From contig NZ_PSNW01000002.1 of the NCBI RefSeq assembly GCF_002930645.1, forward strand, positions 310,001 through 374,000: DNA of 64,000 bases, given 5' to 3'. Source of the DNA: Solimonas fluminis (GTDB lineage Bacteria; Pseudomonadota; Gammaproteobacteria; Nevskiales; Nevskiaceae). Below are positions 43,388 to 51,030 of the stretch, piece by piece. The notes beneath the pieces were generated by a model. It searched no databases. It was not told where the DNA came from and worked only from the letters and a program-made list of their open reading frames with translations. Numbering within the stretch: position 1 is the first letter of the stretch; each line of letters opens with the position of its first letter. The position numbers and the translations under genes were made by a program.

Positions 43388-44302
43388 ATGCGCTTCCAGC
43401 ATTTCAGCTTCCACGCCATGGGCGGGCCCTGCTCGCTGCAGCTGTTCGCGCCGGACGACGCGCAGCTGCGGCGCGCCGCGGCCGCCGCGCAGGCGGAGGT
43501 GCTGCGTATCGAGGCCAAGTACTCGCGCTACCGCGAGGACAGCGTGGTCTCGCGCATCAACGCCAGCGCCGGCAACGCGCAGGGCACGGAGGTGGATCCC
43601 GAGACCGCCGCGCTGCTGGACTACGCCGCCGCCGCCCACGAGCAGAGCGACGGCCTGTTCGATGCCACCTCGGGCGTGCTGCGCCGCGCCTGGGATTTCA
43701 AGGCGCGCAGGCTGCCGCAGCAGTCGCAGCTCGACGCGCTGCTGCCGCTGGTGGGCTGGGACAAGCTGCGCTGGGAGCGGCCGCGGCTGGTGCTGCCGCT
43801 GCCCGGCATGGAGCTGGACTTCGGCGGCTTCGGCAAGGAATACGCGGCCGACCGTGCCGCCGCCGCGCTGGCCGCCAGCGGCGTGCATCACGCGCTGGTG
43901 GAGCTGGGCGGCGACATCCGCGTGCTCGGCCCGCAGCCGGACGGCGCGCCCTGGCGCGTCGGCATCCGCCATCCGCGCGCGCCGGACCTGCCGGTGGCGG
44001 GCGTGGAGCTGCGCGGCGGCGCCATCGCCAGCAGCGGCGACTACGAACGCTACTTCGAGCTGGCCGGCCGCCGCTACAGCCACATCCTCGATCCGCGCAG
44101 CGGCTGGCCCATCCAGGGCCTGGCCAGCGTCAGCGTGCTGGCCGAGCAATGCCTGGTTGCCGGCACCGCCACCACCATCGCCATGCTCAAGGGCGAACAG
44201 GGCCGCGCCTGGCTGGAGGAGCTGGGCCTGCCCTGGATGACGGTGGACGCGGGCGGCATGGTGGAGGGCAGCATCGCCATCGCCGCGGCGGATCCGGCCT
44301 AG
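43388..44302 (+). CDS. apbE: FAD:protein FMN transferase (ApbE)
   Basis: A 304-residue flavin transferase that links FMN to Thr/Ser of extracytoplasmic redox proteins. Recognised from FHAMGGPCSLQLFA, IEAKYSRYREDSVVSRIN, DATSGVLRRAWDF, DFGGFGKEYAADRAA (flavin site), LVELGGDIRVLG and RRYSHILDPRSGWPI. No signal peptide is evident, which is unusual for ApbE proteins that act outside the cytoplasm. It follows the SDR by 77 bases. Its nearest likely partner is the TlpA-DUF4266-DUF3570 set 3.6 kb upstream. Its stop lies in an inverted repeat. Confidence 0.95.
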   Translation: MRFQHFSFHAMGGPCSLQLFAPDDAQLRRAAAAAQAEVLRIEAKYSRYREDSVVSRINASAGNAQGTEVDPETAALLDYAAAAHEQSDGLFDATSGVLRRAWDFKARRLPQQSQLDALLPLVGWDKLRWERPRLVLPLPGMELDFGGFGKEYAADRAAAALAASGVHHALVELGGDIRVLGPQPDGAPWRVGIRHPRAPDLPVAGVELRGGAIASSGDYERYFELAGRRYSHILDPRSGWPIQGLASVSVLAEQCLVAGTATTIAMLKGEQGRAWLEELGLPWMTVDAGGMVEGSIAIAAADPA

Positions 44303-44357
44303 GGCCTGTTAACACTACAGCCGTCGCACCGGCGGCCGTAGTGCTAACAGGCCCTAG
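44299..44357. repeat. Inverted repeat overlapping the apbE stop
   Basis: CTAGGGCCTGTTAACACTAC (44299-44318) and GTAGTGCTAACAGGCCCTAG (44338-44357) pair over 20 bases with one mismatch, enclosing a GC-rich 19-base loop. The stop codon TAG of apbE lies in the left arm. It may serve as a terminator; no T-run follows. It is not of the GTGGGAGC family. Confidence 0.8.
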
Positions 44358-44376
44358 GGAAGGAATCCTGAAAAGG

Positions 44377-44410
44377 CCGTTCGTGCGGCGTCCGTCGAAG
44401 CACGGGCGGA
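44377..44410. repeat. GTCGAAG-type palindrome (degenerate)
   Basis: CCGTTCGTGC and GCACGGGCGG flank GGCGTCCGTCGAA. This is a degenerate member of the GTTCG...GTCGAAG...CGAAC family of intergenic palindromes that also occurs at 49760, 53333, 53873, 59571 and 61225. Confidence 0.5.
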
Positions 44411-44450
44411 CGGCGGACGAGCGCGCTTGCCCTGTCCGCAGTCCGCGCCT

Positions 44451-44474
44451 ATAGTTAGCCAATACGGAAACTAT
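44451..44474. promoter_or_regulatory. Candidate ArsR operator of the GST-arsR-AHSA1 operon
   Basis: ATAGTT and AACTAT (44451-44456, 44469-44474) form a perfect six-base dyad spaced by 12 bases, directly before the operon. ArsR proteins bind ATA-N-TAT-like dyads; the third gene pair of this operon includes an ArsR regulator, which probably binds here. Confidence 0.55.
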
Positions 44475-44486
44475 TAGGAAGCGCCC

Positions 44487-45170
44487 ATGACGGCCCTGAC
44501 GCTGCACCTGCACCCGCTGTCCTCCTATTGCCACAAGGTGCTGATCGGACTCTACGAGAAGGGCATTCCCTTCGAGCCGCGCACGGTGAACCTGGGCGAC
44601 CCGGCGGAGCGGAAGGCCCATGCCGCCCTGTGGCCCACGGCCAAGATCCCGCTGCTGGAGGATCGCGCGGCGGGCCGCGTGGTGCCGGAGACCAGCATCA
44701 TGCTGGAGTACCTGGACCAGCGGCATTCCGGCGGCCCCGCACTCTTCCCGGCCGATCCGGAGCGGCGGATGCAGGCCCGCCTCTGGGACCGCCTCTTCGA
44801 CCAGTACGTGATGACGCCGATGCAGCGCATCGTCGCCGACCGCCTGCGGCCGGAAGACCGGCGCGACGAGCTCAACGTGACGGAGGCGCGGCAGCTGCTG
44901 GACATGGCCTACGCCATGGCGGAGAAGCAGCTCGCGGTGCAAGCCTGGGCCGCGGGCCCGGACTTCACGGTGGCGGACTGCGCCGCGGCGCCGGCCCTGT
45001 TCTACGCGCATATCGTCCATCCCTTCGCGCCCGAGCTGAAGGCGCTTCCGGCCTACTTCGAGCGCCTGCTGCAGCGGGCCTCGGTGCAGCGCGTGCTGCA
45101 GGAGGCCCGGCCCTGGTTCCGCTACTTCCCCTATGCGGACCGTATGCCCGCACGCTTCCTGGAAGGCTGA
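44487..45170 (+). CDS. Glutathione S-transferase family protein
   Basis: A 227-residue GST with LTLHLHPLSSYCHKVLIGLYEKGIPFEPRTVNL (SSYCHK near the active site), AKIPLLEDRAAGRVVPETSIMLEYLD (glutathione-binding ETS) and the helical domain WAAGPDFTVADCAAAPALFYAH. It heads a three-gene operon with an ArsR regulator and an AHSA1-like protein after two bases. A conjugation or dehalogenation role with inducible control is likely. Confidence 0.94.
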   Translation: MTALTLHLHPLSSYCHKVLIGLYEKGIPFEPRTVNLGDPAERKAHAALWPTAKIPLLEDRAAGRVVPETSIMLEYLDQRHSGGPALFPADPERRMQARLWDRLFDQYVMTPMQRIVADRLRPEDRRDELNVTEARQLLDMAYAMAEKQLAVQAWAAGPDFTVADCAAAPALFYAHIVHPFAPELKALPAYFERLLQRASVQRVLQEARPWFRYFPYADRMPARFLEG

Positions 45171-45172
45171 GG

Positions 45173-45529
45173 ATGAACGCGCGCGAAGCCGCCCGCGAGG
45201 ACTCGCTGGACCGCCTGTTCTCCGCCCTGTCGGACCGCAACCGCCGCGCGATCCTGGCGCAGCTCATGCAGGGCCCCGCCACCGTCAGCGAGGTGGCGGA
45301 GCCGCTGCAGATCGCGCTGCCCTCGGCGCTCAAGCACCTCGCCGTGCTGGAGACCGGCGGCTTCATCCGTTCCAGCAAGGAAGGCCGCGTGCGCACGCTG
45401 GAACTGCGCGAGGATGCTTTCCGCGCACTGGAACACTGGGTGGCCGAGCGCCAGCGCTACTGGCATTCCGGCTTCGACCGGCTGGAAGCACAGTTCCTCT
45501 CCGCGAAGAAACCGAAGAACTCCCCATGA
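45173..45529 (+). CDS. ArsR family transcriptional regulator
   Basis: A 118-residue winged-helix repressor: RLFSALSDRNRRAILAQLMQGPATVSEVAEPLQIALPSALKHLAVLETGGFIRSSKEGRVRTLEL. There are no cysteines for metal sensing, as in the ArsR group paired with AHSA1/SRPBCC proteins, which sense other signals. It follows GST by two bases and overlaps the AHSA1 gene by ATGA. It should regulate the operon through the dyad at 44451-44474. Confidence 0.94.
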   Translation: MNAREAAREDSLDRLFSALSDRNRRAILAQLMQGPATVSEVAEPLQIALPSALKHLAVLETGGFIRSSKEGRVRTLELREDAFRALEHWVAERQRYWHSGFDRLEAQFLSAKKPKNSP

Positions 45530-45990
45530 ATCCCGCCCAGCACACCAGCTTCGTCATCGAGCGCCACTTCTCCGCCGCGCCGGCCGAGGTCTTCCGCGCC
45601 TGGAGCGACCCGGAGCGCAAGAACTCCTGGGCGCGCTGCCACGAGGACGGCGACGGCGGCAGCCGCATGGATTTCCGCGTCGGCGGGCATGACCGCCAGC
45701 ATTCGCGCCGCGAGGACGGCGGCGACCAGTGGGTGGAGACGGTGTACCTCGACATCGTGCCCGACCGGCGCCTGGCCTTCGCCTACACCATCGTGCTCGA
45801 CGGCCGCTGCATCTCCGCCTCGCTGGTCACCATCGAGCTGTCGCCGGAGGGCGACAGGACCCTCCTGCGCCTGACCGAACAACTCGCCTATCTCGACGGC
45901 CCCAATGATCGTGAGATGCGCCTGCACGGCACCCGTGAAGGCCTGGACCGGCTCGCCCTGCTGCTGGAGCAAGGCGGGCGCGCCCACTAG
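45526..45990 (+). CDS. SRPBCC/AHSA1 (START-like) domain protein
   Basis: A 154-residue ligand-binding fold protein of the activator-of-Hsp90-homologue group: FVIERHFSAAPAEVFRAWSDPERKNSW, MDFRVGG, and the C-terminal helix with MRLHGTREGLDRLALLLEQ. Pairs of ArsR and AHSA1 genes are widespread, with the SRPBCC protein thought to bind or handle the small molecule. It is the third gene of the GST operon (ATGA overlap). Confidence 0.92.
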   Translation: MNPAQHTSFVIERHFSAAPAEVFRAWSDPERKNSWARCHEDGDGGSRMDFRVGGHDRQHSRREDGGDQWVETVYLDIVPDRRLAFAYTIVLDGRCISASLVTIELSPEGDRTLLRLTEQLAYLDGPNDREMRLHGTREGLDRLALLLEQGGRAH

Positions 45991-46070
45991 GGCCCGCCCG
46001 CGCCTGCCGGCGCTGGCCAAGCCCGCGGCTTCTGGTGCAGGCTTCGTCCCCAAAGCACAAGGACGCTGCC

Positions 46071-47471
46071 ATGGCCGAGAAAGAAGCCACCCGCGAAAAG
46101 AAGATCGAAACCGCCCGCCGCCGCCTGCTCGGCCTGCGGCCCGTGTCCGTCGTGTCCTGGCGCGACGCGGTGGCCACCATCGGCCCCATCGTGCTGCTCA
46201 CCGCGCTGGCCGTCTGGGCCGCGCTGTACCTGGTGCGGCCCGCGCCGCCCAGCAGCATCACCATTGCCGGCGGGCCGGAGAACAGCAACTTCCGCAACAT
46301 CGCGGCGCAGTACGAGAAGATTTTGGCGCGCAACGGCGTGGAGCTGAAGATCGTGCCCTCGCTGGGTTCGCTGGACAGCCTCAAGAAGCTGGCGGGCGGC
46401 GAGGTGGACCTGGCCTTCGTGCAGTCCGGCGTCACCCTGGAGAGCGGTACCGACGAGCTGGTTTCGCTGGGCACCATGTTCCGCCAGCCGGTCTCCATCT
46501 TCTACCGCTCCGAGAAGCCCTTCGAGCGCCTGTCGCAGATGGACGGCATGCGCATCGCCGTGGGCCGCGAGGGCAGCGGCACGCGCTTCATCGCGCTGGC
46601 CCTGCTCAAGGGCAACGGCCTGGAGCCCGGTACCGGCAAGACGCAGTTCCTGGACCTGGAGGGCGAGGCCGCCCGCGAGGCGCTGCGCGCCGGCCAGGTG
46701 GACGCCATCTTCCTGTCCGGCGACTCCGCGGCGGTCAAGACCGTGCGCAGCCTGCTGCGCGAGCCGGGCGTCCGGCTGTTCGACTTCACCGCCCAGGGCG
46801 AGGCCTACGAGCGCCGCTTCCGCTATCTCAACCGCCTGGAGCTGCCGCCCGGCGCCTTCGACCTGGGCAACAACCTGCCGGACCGCCGCATCACCATGAT
46901 GGCGCCCACCGTGGAACTGCTGTCGCACCGCGACCTGCACCCCGCGCTCACCGACCTGCTGGTGGAGGCGGCGCAGGAAATCCACAGCCGATCCTCGCTG
47001 ATGCAGAACCCGCGCGAGTTCCCTCACCCCATCGAGCACGACTACCCGATGAGCGAGGATGCGGCGCGCTACTACAAGTCCGGCAAGAGCTTCGCCTACC
47101 GCTTCCTGCCGTTCTGGCTGGCCAGCCTGGTCAGCCGCGCGCTGGTGGTGCTGCTGCCGCTGCTGGTGATCCTGATTCCCGGCATGCGCTTCGCGCCCGC
47201 GCTCTACGCCTGGCGCGTCAACCGCCGCCTGTACAAGCGCTACGGCGAGATGATGGCGCTGGAGCGTGCCGCGCAGGAGCCGATGACGCCCGAGCAGCGC
47301 GCCGCCCTGGTGCAGCGCCTGGATGAGATCGAGAAGTCGGTGATCAACGTGAAGATGCCGGGCGCCTTCGCCGACCAGAGCTACATCATGCGCCGCCACA
47401 TCAAGTTCGTGCGCGACAGCCTGTCCGGCAACGCTACGCGCAAGGACGATGACGTGGAGCTGGTGCGGTAG
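46071..47471 (+). CDS. TAXI-family solute-binding-like protein, membrane-anchored
   Basis: A 466-residue protein with an N-terminal membrane helix (about 38-57), a periplasmic TAXI-type binding domain (SSITIAGGPENSNFRNIAAQYEKIL... DLAFVQSGVT ... MRIAVGREGSGTRFIALALL ... QVDAIFLSGD; about 65-320), a second helix (about 347-368, LVSRALVVLLPLLVILIPGM) and a long cytoplasmic coiled tail. TAXI proteins usually feed TRAP transporters, but no TRAP permease is next to it; similar two-helix TAXI proteins exist as orphans. It probably senses or delivers an organic acid. The start is ATG 46071. Confidence 0.88.
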   Translation: MAEKEATREKKIETARRRLLGLRPVSVVSWRDAVATIGPIVLLTALAVWAALYLVRPAPPSSITIAGGPENSNFRNIAAQYEKILARNGVELKIVPSLGSLDSLKKLAGGEVDLAFVQSGVTLESGTDELVSLGTMFRQPVSIFYRSEKPFERLSQMDGMRIAVGREGSGTRFIALALLKGNGLEPGTGKTQFLDLEGEAAREALRAGQVDAIFLSGDSAAVKTVRSLLREPGVRLFDFTAQGEAYERRFRYLNRLELPPGAFDLGNNLPDRRITMMAPTVELLSHRDLHPALTDLLVEAAQEIHSRSSLMQNPREFPHPIEHDYPMSEDAARYYKSGKSFAYRFLPFWLASLVSRALVVLLPLLVILIPGMRFAPALYAWRVNRRLYKRYGEMMALERAAQEPMTPEQRAALVQRLDEIEKSVINVKMPGAFADQSYIMRRHIKFVRDSLSGNATRKDDDVELVR

Positions 47472-47475
47472 CGTC

Positions 47476-47982
47476 ATGAACCGTGCCTGGAGCAAGGTGA
47501 AGAAGGCCTTCGAGGCCGGCCTGGCTCCGGAACTGCAGGCGCGCCTGCAGGTGCATGTCGCCGGCTACCGTTCCGGCGGGCGCGGCTGGATCGTGTTCGA
47601 TGGCGTGGAGGTCGCCAGCGTCCAGGCGCCGGGCTTCACGCGGCAACTGCTGGGCCATTCCGCCTGCATGGAGCTGGTGGACGGCCAGACCGTAGAGCTG
47701 GGGCGCGCCTGCGGCGAGCTGCCACAAATGCCGGTCGAAGCCGCGCTGGCCTCCGCCAATCCGCTGTTGCGCGGCCTGGACCAGCTCGACGCCCGCTGCG
47801 GCAAGCGCCGGCTGGAGAAGCTGCAGGGGAATCCCGATCCGGACAGCTTCGTCACGCTGATGCTCGCGCTGCGCCGCGTCTCGCTGGGCCTGTCCCCGCC
47901 ACCGTTGGTCTGCAGCCGCTGCGGCCGGTCGCTGGCATTGCGGGGGGGTTCTACTGAAGCCGGCGCACAAGTTCCGGCATGA
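47476..47982 (+). CDS. SF0329-like hypothetical protein
   Basis: A 168-residue protein with NRAWSKVKKAFEAGLAPELQARLQVHVAGYRSGGRGWIVFDGVEVASV, a pattern of the small SF0329-type family of unknown function; the match is by memory and tentative. A C-terminal CSRC pair (about 150-153) may bind zinc. No signal or membrane helix is present. It starts four bases after the TAXI stop, so it is probably cotranscribed. It is convergent with the MerR-like gene downstream. Confidence 0.7.
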   Translation: MNRAWSKVKKAFEAGLAPELQARLQVHVAGYRSGGRGWIVFDGVEVASVQAPGFTRQLLGHSACMELVDGQTVELGRACGELPQMPVEAALASANPLLRGLDQLDARCGKRRLEKLQGNPDPDSFVTLMLALRRVSLGLSPPPLVCSRCGRSLALRGGSTEAGAQVPA

Positions 47983-48021
47983 CGGCTTTCGCCCTCGTGA
48001 CACCCGGCCGGGACGAGCGCT

Positions 48022-48423
48022 TCAGCGCATCTTTGCCAGCACCCGCTGCACGTTGTCCGTGCAAGGGATGTCCGGCGGCTTGTTCTCGATGCTGGCGATC
48101 ACGCCCAGCAGCCGGCGCCGGTTGCGGGCCAGGCGCTTCTGCATCAGCGTGATCTCCTCCAGCTTGCGGCGCAGGCCGGCCAGCAGCTCCTGCCGCTGCC
48201 AGGGCTCGCTGTGCCGCATGGGCAGCAGCGGGCGGATCTCCTCCAGCGTGAAGCCGCAGGTCTGCGCGCTGGTGATGATCTCCAGGGTGCTCAGTGCTTC
48301 CGGCCCGTAGCGGCGGTAGCCGTTGGCGCCGCGCTCCACCGCACTGAGCAGCCCGGAGGCCTCGTAGAAGCGGATGCGCGAGGGCGCCAGGCCGCTGCGC
48401 TCCGCCAGTTCCCCGATCCTCAT
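48022..48423 (-). CDS. MerR family regulator (OYE-linked)
   Basis: A 133-residue MerR protein: RIGELAERSGLAPSRIRFYEASGLL (HTH), ANGYRRYGPEAL (wing), and a coiled coil (about 80-112). The C-terminus PPDIPCTDNVQRVLAKMR has one Cys (about 121). It is divergent from an Old Yellow Enzyme-like gene, across a promoter with the over-long MerR spacing. Inducers in this arrangement are often electrophiles or aldehydes. Confidence 0.93.
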   Translation of the reverse strand: MRIGELAERSGLAPSRIRFYEASGLLSAVERGANGYRRYGPEALSTLEIITSAQTCGFTLEEIRPLLPMRHSEPWQRQELLAGLRRKLEEITLMQKRLARNRRRLLGVIASIENKPPDIPCTDNVQRVLAKMR

Positions 48424-48439
48424 GCCGCCGCCCTCGCCA

Positions 48440-48470
48440 TTGACATTAAACCTGACTTTAACCTTAGGCT
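48440..48470 (+). promoter_or_regulatory. MerR-type promoter for the OYE-like gene
   Basis: TTGACA (48440-48445) and TAGGCT (48465-48470) are 19 bases apart, and the spacer holds TTAAA-CCTGAC-TTTAA (48446-48461), an inverted repeat. This is the expected form of a MerR-activated promoter directed to the gene at 48513, beside the divergent regulator. Confidence 0.75.
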
Positions 48471-48512
48471 TTGCCGCATGCTACCCCCAAGCGTCTCCCG
48501 GACCCGCCTGCC

Positions 48513-49745
48513 ATGACCGCCTTCACCCCGCTGGCCCTGCCCAACGGCGCCGCGCTGCCCAACCGCATCGCCAAGGCGGCGATGGAAGAAAACATGGCGG
48601 ACGCCGACCACGCGCCCTCCGCCCAGCACCTGCAGCTCTACCGCGCCTGGGCGGACGGCGGTGCCGGCCTGCTGATCAGCGGCAACGTCATGGTGGACCG
48701 CCGCGCCCTCACCGGCCCCGGCGGCGTCGTGCTGGAAAGCCCGCAGCACCTGGATCGCTTCCGCGCCTGGGCGCAGGCCGGCCGCAGCGGCGGCGCGCAG
48801 TTCTGGCTGCAACTCAACCATCCCGGCCGACAGACGCTGGCCAGCATGGGGCAGGAGACATTGGCGCCCTCCGCCGTGGCGCTGGACCTGGGGGCGCTGT
48901 CGCGCATGTTCCCGCTGCCGCGCGCGATGACCGAGGCCGAGATCGCCGACGTCATCGCCCGCTTCGCCAACGCCGCGCGCCTGGCCGAGCAGGCCGGCTT
49001 CAGCGGCGTGCAGGTGCATGCGGCGCACGGCTACCTGCTGAGCCAGTTCCTCTCGCCGCTCACCAACCGCCGCGAAGACCGCTGGGGCGGCAGCCTGGAG
49101 AACCGCGCACGCCTGCTGCTGGAAACGGTGAAGGCCGTGCGCGGCACCGTCAGCCCCGGCTTCTGCGTGGCGGTGAAGCTCAACTCCGCCGACTTCCAGC
49201 GCGGCGGCTTCGACACCGAGGACGCGCGCCGCGTGCTGCAGATGCTCAACGAGCTGCCGGTGGACCTGGTGGAACTCTCCGGCGGCAGCTACGAGGCTCC
49301 GGCCATGCAGGGCGACGCGCGCGACGGCCGCACGCTGGCGCGCGAGGCCTACTTCCTGGAGTTTGCCGAGCAGATGCTGGGCACCGCGCGCATGCCGCTG
49401 ATGGTCACCGGCGGCGTGCGCCGCCGCGCCGTGGTGGAGCAGGTATTGCAGGCCGGCCTCGGCGCCGTGGGCATCGGCACGGCGCTGGCGCTGGACCCCG
49501 CGCTGCCGCGCCGCTGGCAGGCCGGCGAGCAGGACGCCAGCGCCGCCGTGCCGCCGATCCGCTGGAAGCACAAGCTGCTGGCCGCGCGGGCCTACATGGC
49601 CAGCGTGAAGTACCAGATGCGCGAGCTGAGCCTGGGCCGCCGGCCGCGCCCCGCGGTCTCGCCGCTCAAGGCCCTGCTGATCGAGCGCATCGACGTGGCG
49701 CGCCGCACGCGCCAGTATCGGCGCTGGATGGCGGGCGGGTCGTAG
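48513..49745 (+). CDS. Old Yellow Enzyme-family NADH:flavin oxidoreductase
   Basis: A 410-residue FMN-dependent ene-reductase-type protein. Motifs: LPNRIAKAAMEENMA (N-terminal strand; A-A-M-E-E in place of the more common A-P-M), GGAQFWLQLNHPGRQ, GVQVHAAHGYLLSQFLSPLTNRREDRWGG (His pair and Tyr) and LMVTGGVRRR near the phosphate site. The C-terminal about 50 residues (KYQMRELSLGRRPRP...) extend past the barrel. It probably reduces alkenes or 2-enoyl substrates. The start is ATG 48513, just downstream of a MerR-type promoter. Confidence 0.93.
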   Translation: MTAFTPLALPNGAALPNRIAKAAMEENMADADHAPSAQHLQLYRAWADGGAGLLISGNVMVDRRALTGPGGVVLESPQHLDRFRAWAQAGRSGGAQFWLQLNHPGRQTLASMGQETLAPSAVALDLGALSRMFPLPRAMTEAEIADVIARFANAARLAEQAGFSGVQVHAAHGYLLSQFLSPLTNRREDRWGGSLENRARLLLETVKAVRGTVSPGFCVAVKLNSADFQRGGFDTEDARRVLQMLNELPVDLVELSGGSYEAPAMQGDARDGRTLAREAYFLEFAEQMLGTARMPLMVTGGVRRRAVVEQVLQAGLGAVGIGTALALDPALPRRWQAGEQDASAAVPPIRWKHKLLAARAYMASVKYQMRELSLGRRPRPAVSPLKALLIERIDVARRTRQYRRWMAGGS

Positions 49746-49759
49746 AACTTGAAGGATGC

Positions 49760-49807
49760 CGTTCGTACTGAAGTCCTGAGCTTGTCGAAGGATCGAAGTA
49801 CGGACGG
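49760..49807. repeat. GTCGAAG-type palindrome
   Basis: CGTTCGTACT (49760-49769) and AGTACGGACG (49798-49807) form a ten-base stem with one mismatch around CCTGAGCTTGTCGAAGG. It is a member of the GTTCG...CTGAGC...GTCGAAG family. It lies between the OYE and MBL genes. Confidence 0.65.
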
Positions 49808-49882
49808 GATTCGCTGACCGCAAGCGGCGACGTCCACCCGGCCTTGCCGGACAAATCACACGAGAACAAAAGAAGAGAACCC

Positions 49883-50818
49883 ATGCCCCGCAAACTCGCC
49901 GCCGTCTCGCTGGCCGCCCTGCTCGCCGCCGCCGGTGCCTTCGCCTGGACCTTCACCGCCGCGCCGCTGCCGGTGCCGCAGCAAGCCGGCCCCGCCCTGC
50001 CGCCGGCCCCGGCGCAGCGCGTGCAGGTCGCCGTGGCGGAAACCGGGTCCATGGAGTCCAACGCGCTGTTCGCCTACCGCGGCGGCAGCCTGGAGAAGCG
50101 CCTCTTCGGCATGGATGTGTTCGTCATCCGCCATCCGCAGGGCAGCGTCCTGTTCGAGGCCGGCTTCGGCAGCCACCTGAGCGAGCACTTCAAGACCGTG
50201 CCGCTGCTGATGCGCAGCGTCTCCAAGGTCCACCCGGCGGAGCTGCTGACGGAACAGCTCGCCGCCGCCCGCATCGCGCCCGCCGATCTCAAGGGCATCT
50301 TCCTCACGCACAGCCACTGGGACCATGTGGGTGCCTTGCCCGATCTGCCGGGCGTGCCGGTCTACGTGAACCGGGCCGAGCGCGACTTCATCGAGCACGG
50401 CGGCGAGGCCACCACGCTGGCGCGCAGCTTCGGCGTGGATCGCTTCCAGCTCTACGAATTCGAAGGCCCGGCCTATGCCGGCTTCCCGGCCAGCCATGAC
50501 GTCTTCGGCGACGGCAGCCTCGTGCTGGTGCCGGCCGGCGGCCACACGCCGGGCGCCGTGATCGCCTTCCTGCGCACGGCGGACCGCGACTACGCCCTGA
50601 TCGGCGACCTCGCCTGGCAGAAGGAGGGCGTGGAGATTCCCGCCGAGAAGCCCTGGATGTCGCGCAACATGGTGGACGCTGATCCGGAAACCCTGCGTGG
50701 CGTGCTGGTGCAGCTCCACCAACTGCAGGCCGCCAACCCCAACCTGGTCATCGTGCCCTCCCACGACCGCCGCGTGACCTCGCAGATGCCGCGGCTGGCG
50801 GCGCAGGCCGCCCCCTAG
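49883..50818 (+). CDS. MBL-fold metallo-hydrolase, N-acyl homoserine lactonase-like
   Basis: A 311-residue metallo-beta-lactamase-fold enzyme with an N-terminal signal/anchor (LAAVSLAALLAAAGAFAWTF). The metal motif is FLTHSHWDHVGAL (HXHXDH) followed by PAGGHTPG and PSHDRR. The overall pattern resembles AiiA/AttM-type lactonases and glyoxalase II relatives. Exported location would suit hydrolysis of external signal lactones, but the substrate is unproved. ATG 49883 has an AAGAGA site. Confidence 0.88.
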   Translation: MPRKLAAVSLAALLAAAGAFAWTFTAAPLPVPQQAGPALPPAPAQRVQVAVAETGSMESNALFAYRGGSLEKRLFGMDVFVIRHPQGSVLFEAGFGSHLSEHFKTVPLLMRSVSKVHPAELLTEQLAAARIAPADLKGIFLTHSHWDHVGALPDLPGVPVYVNRAERDFIEHGGEATTLARSFGVDRFQLYEFEGPAYAGFPASHDVFGDGSLVLVPAGGHTPGAVIAFLRTADRDYALIGDLAWQKEGVEIPAEKPWMSRNMVDADPETLRGVLVQLHQLQAANPNLVIVPSHDRRVTSQMPRLAAQAAP

Positions 50819-51030
50819 GGACGCCGGACCCTGCGGCGCGGCTGGGGAGAAGCCAACAAAACCGGAAGGGTCCAGCCAGCGACGAACCCCCGCAGAAGGG
50901 GCTCAGGACCACCGGACGCGGCGAGTCTTCATTCAGCTTCTCCGCCCATTCGCCATCTACTCTCCCCGGATGAGTCCACCGACCCCGGACGGGCGTAGGG
51001 TGCTCCCAGGAGAATGGGGAGGTTGCGGGC

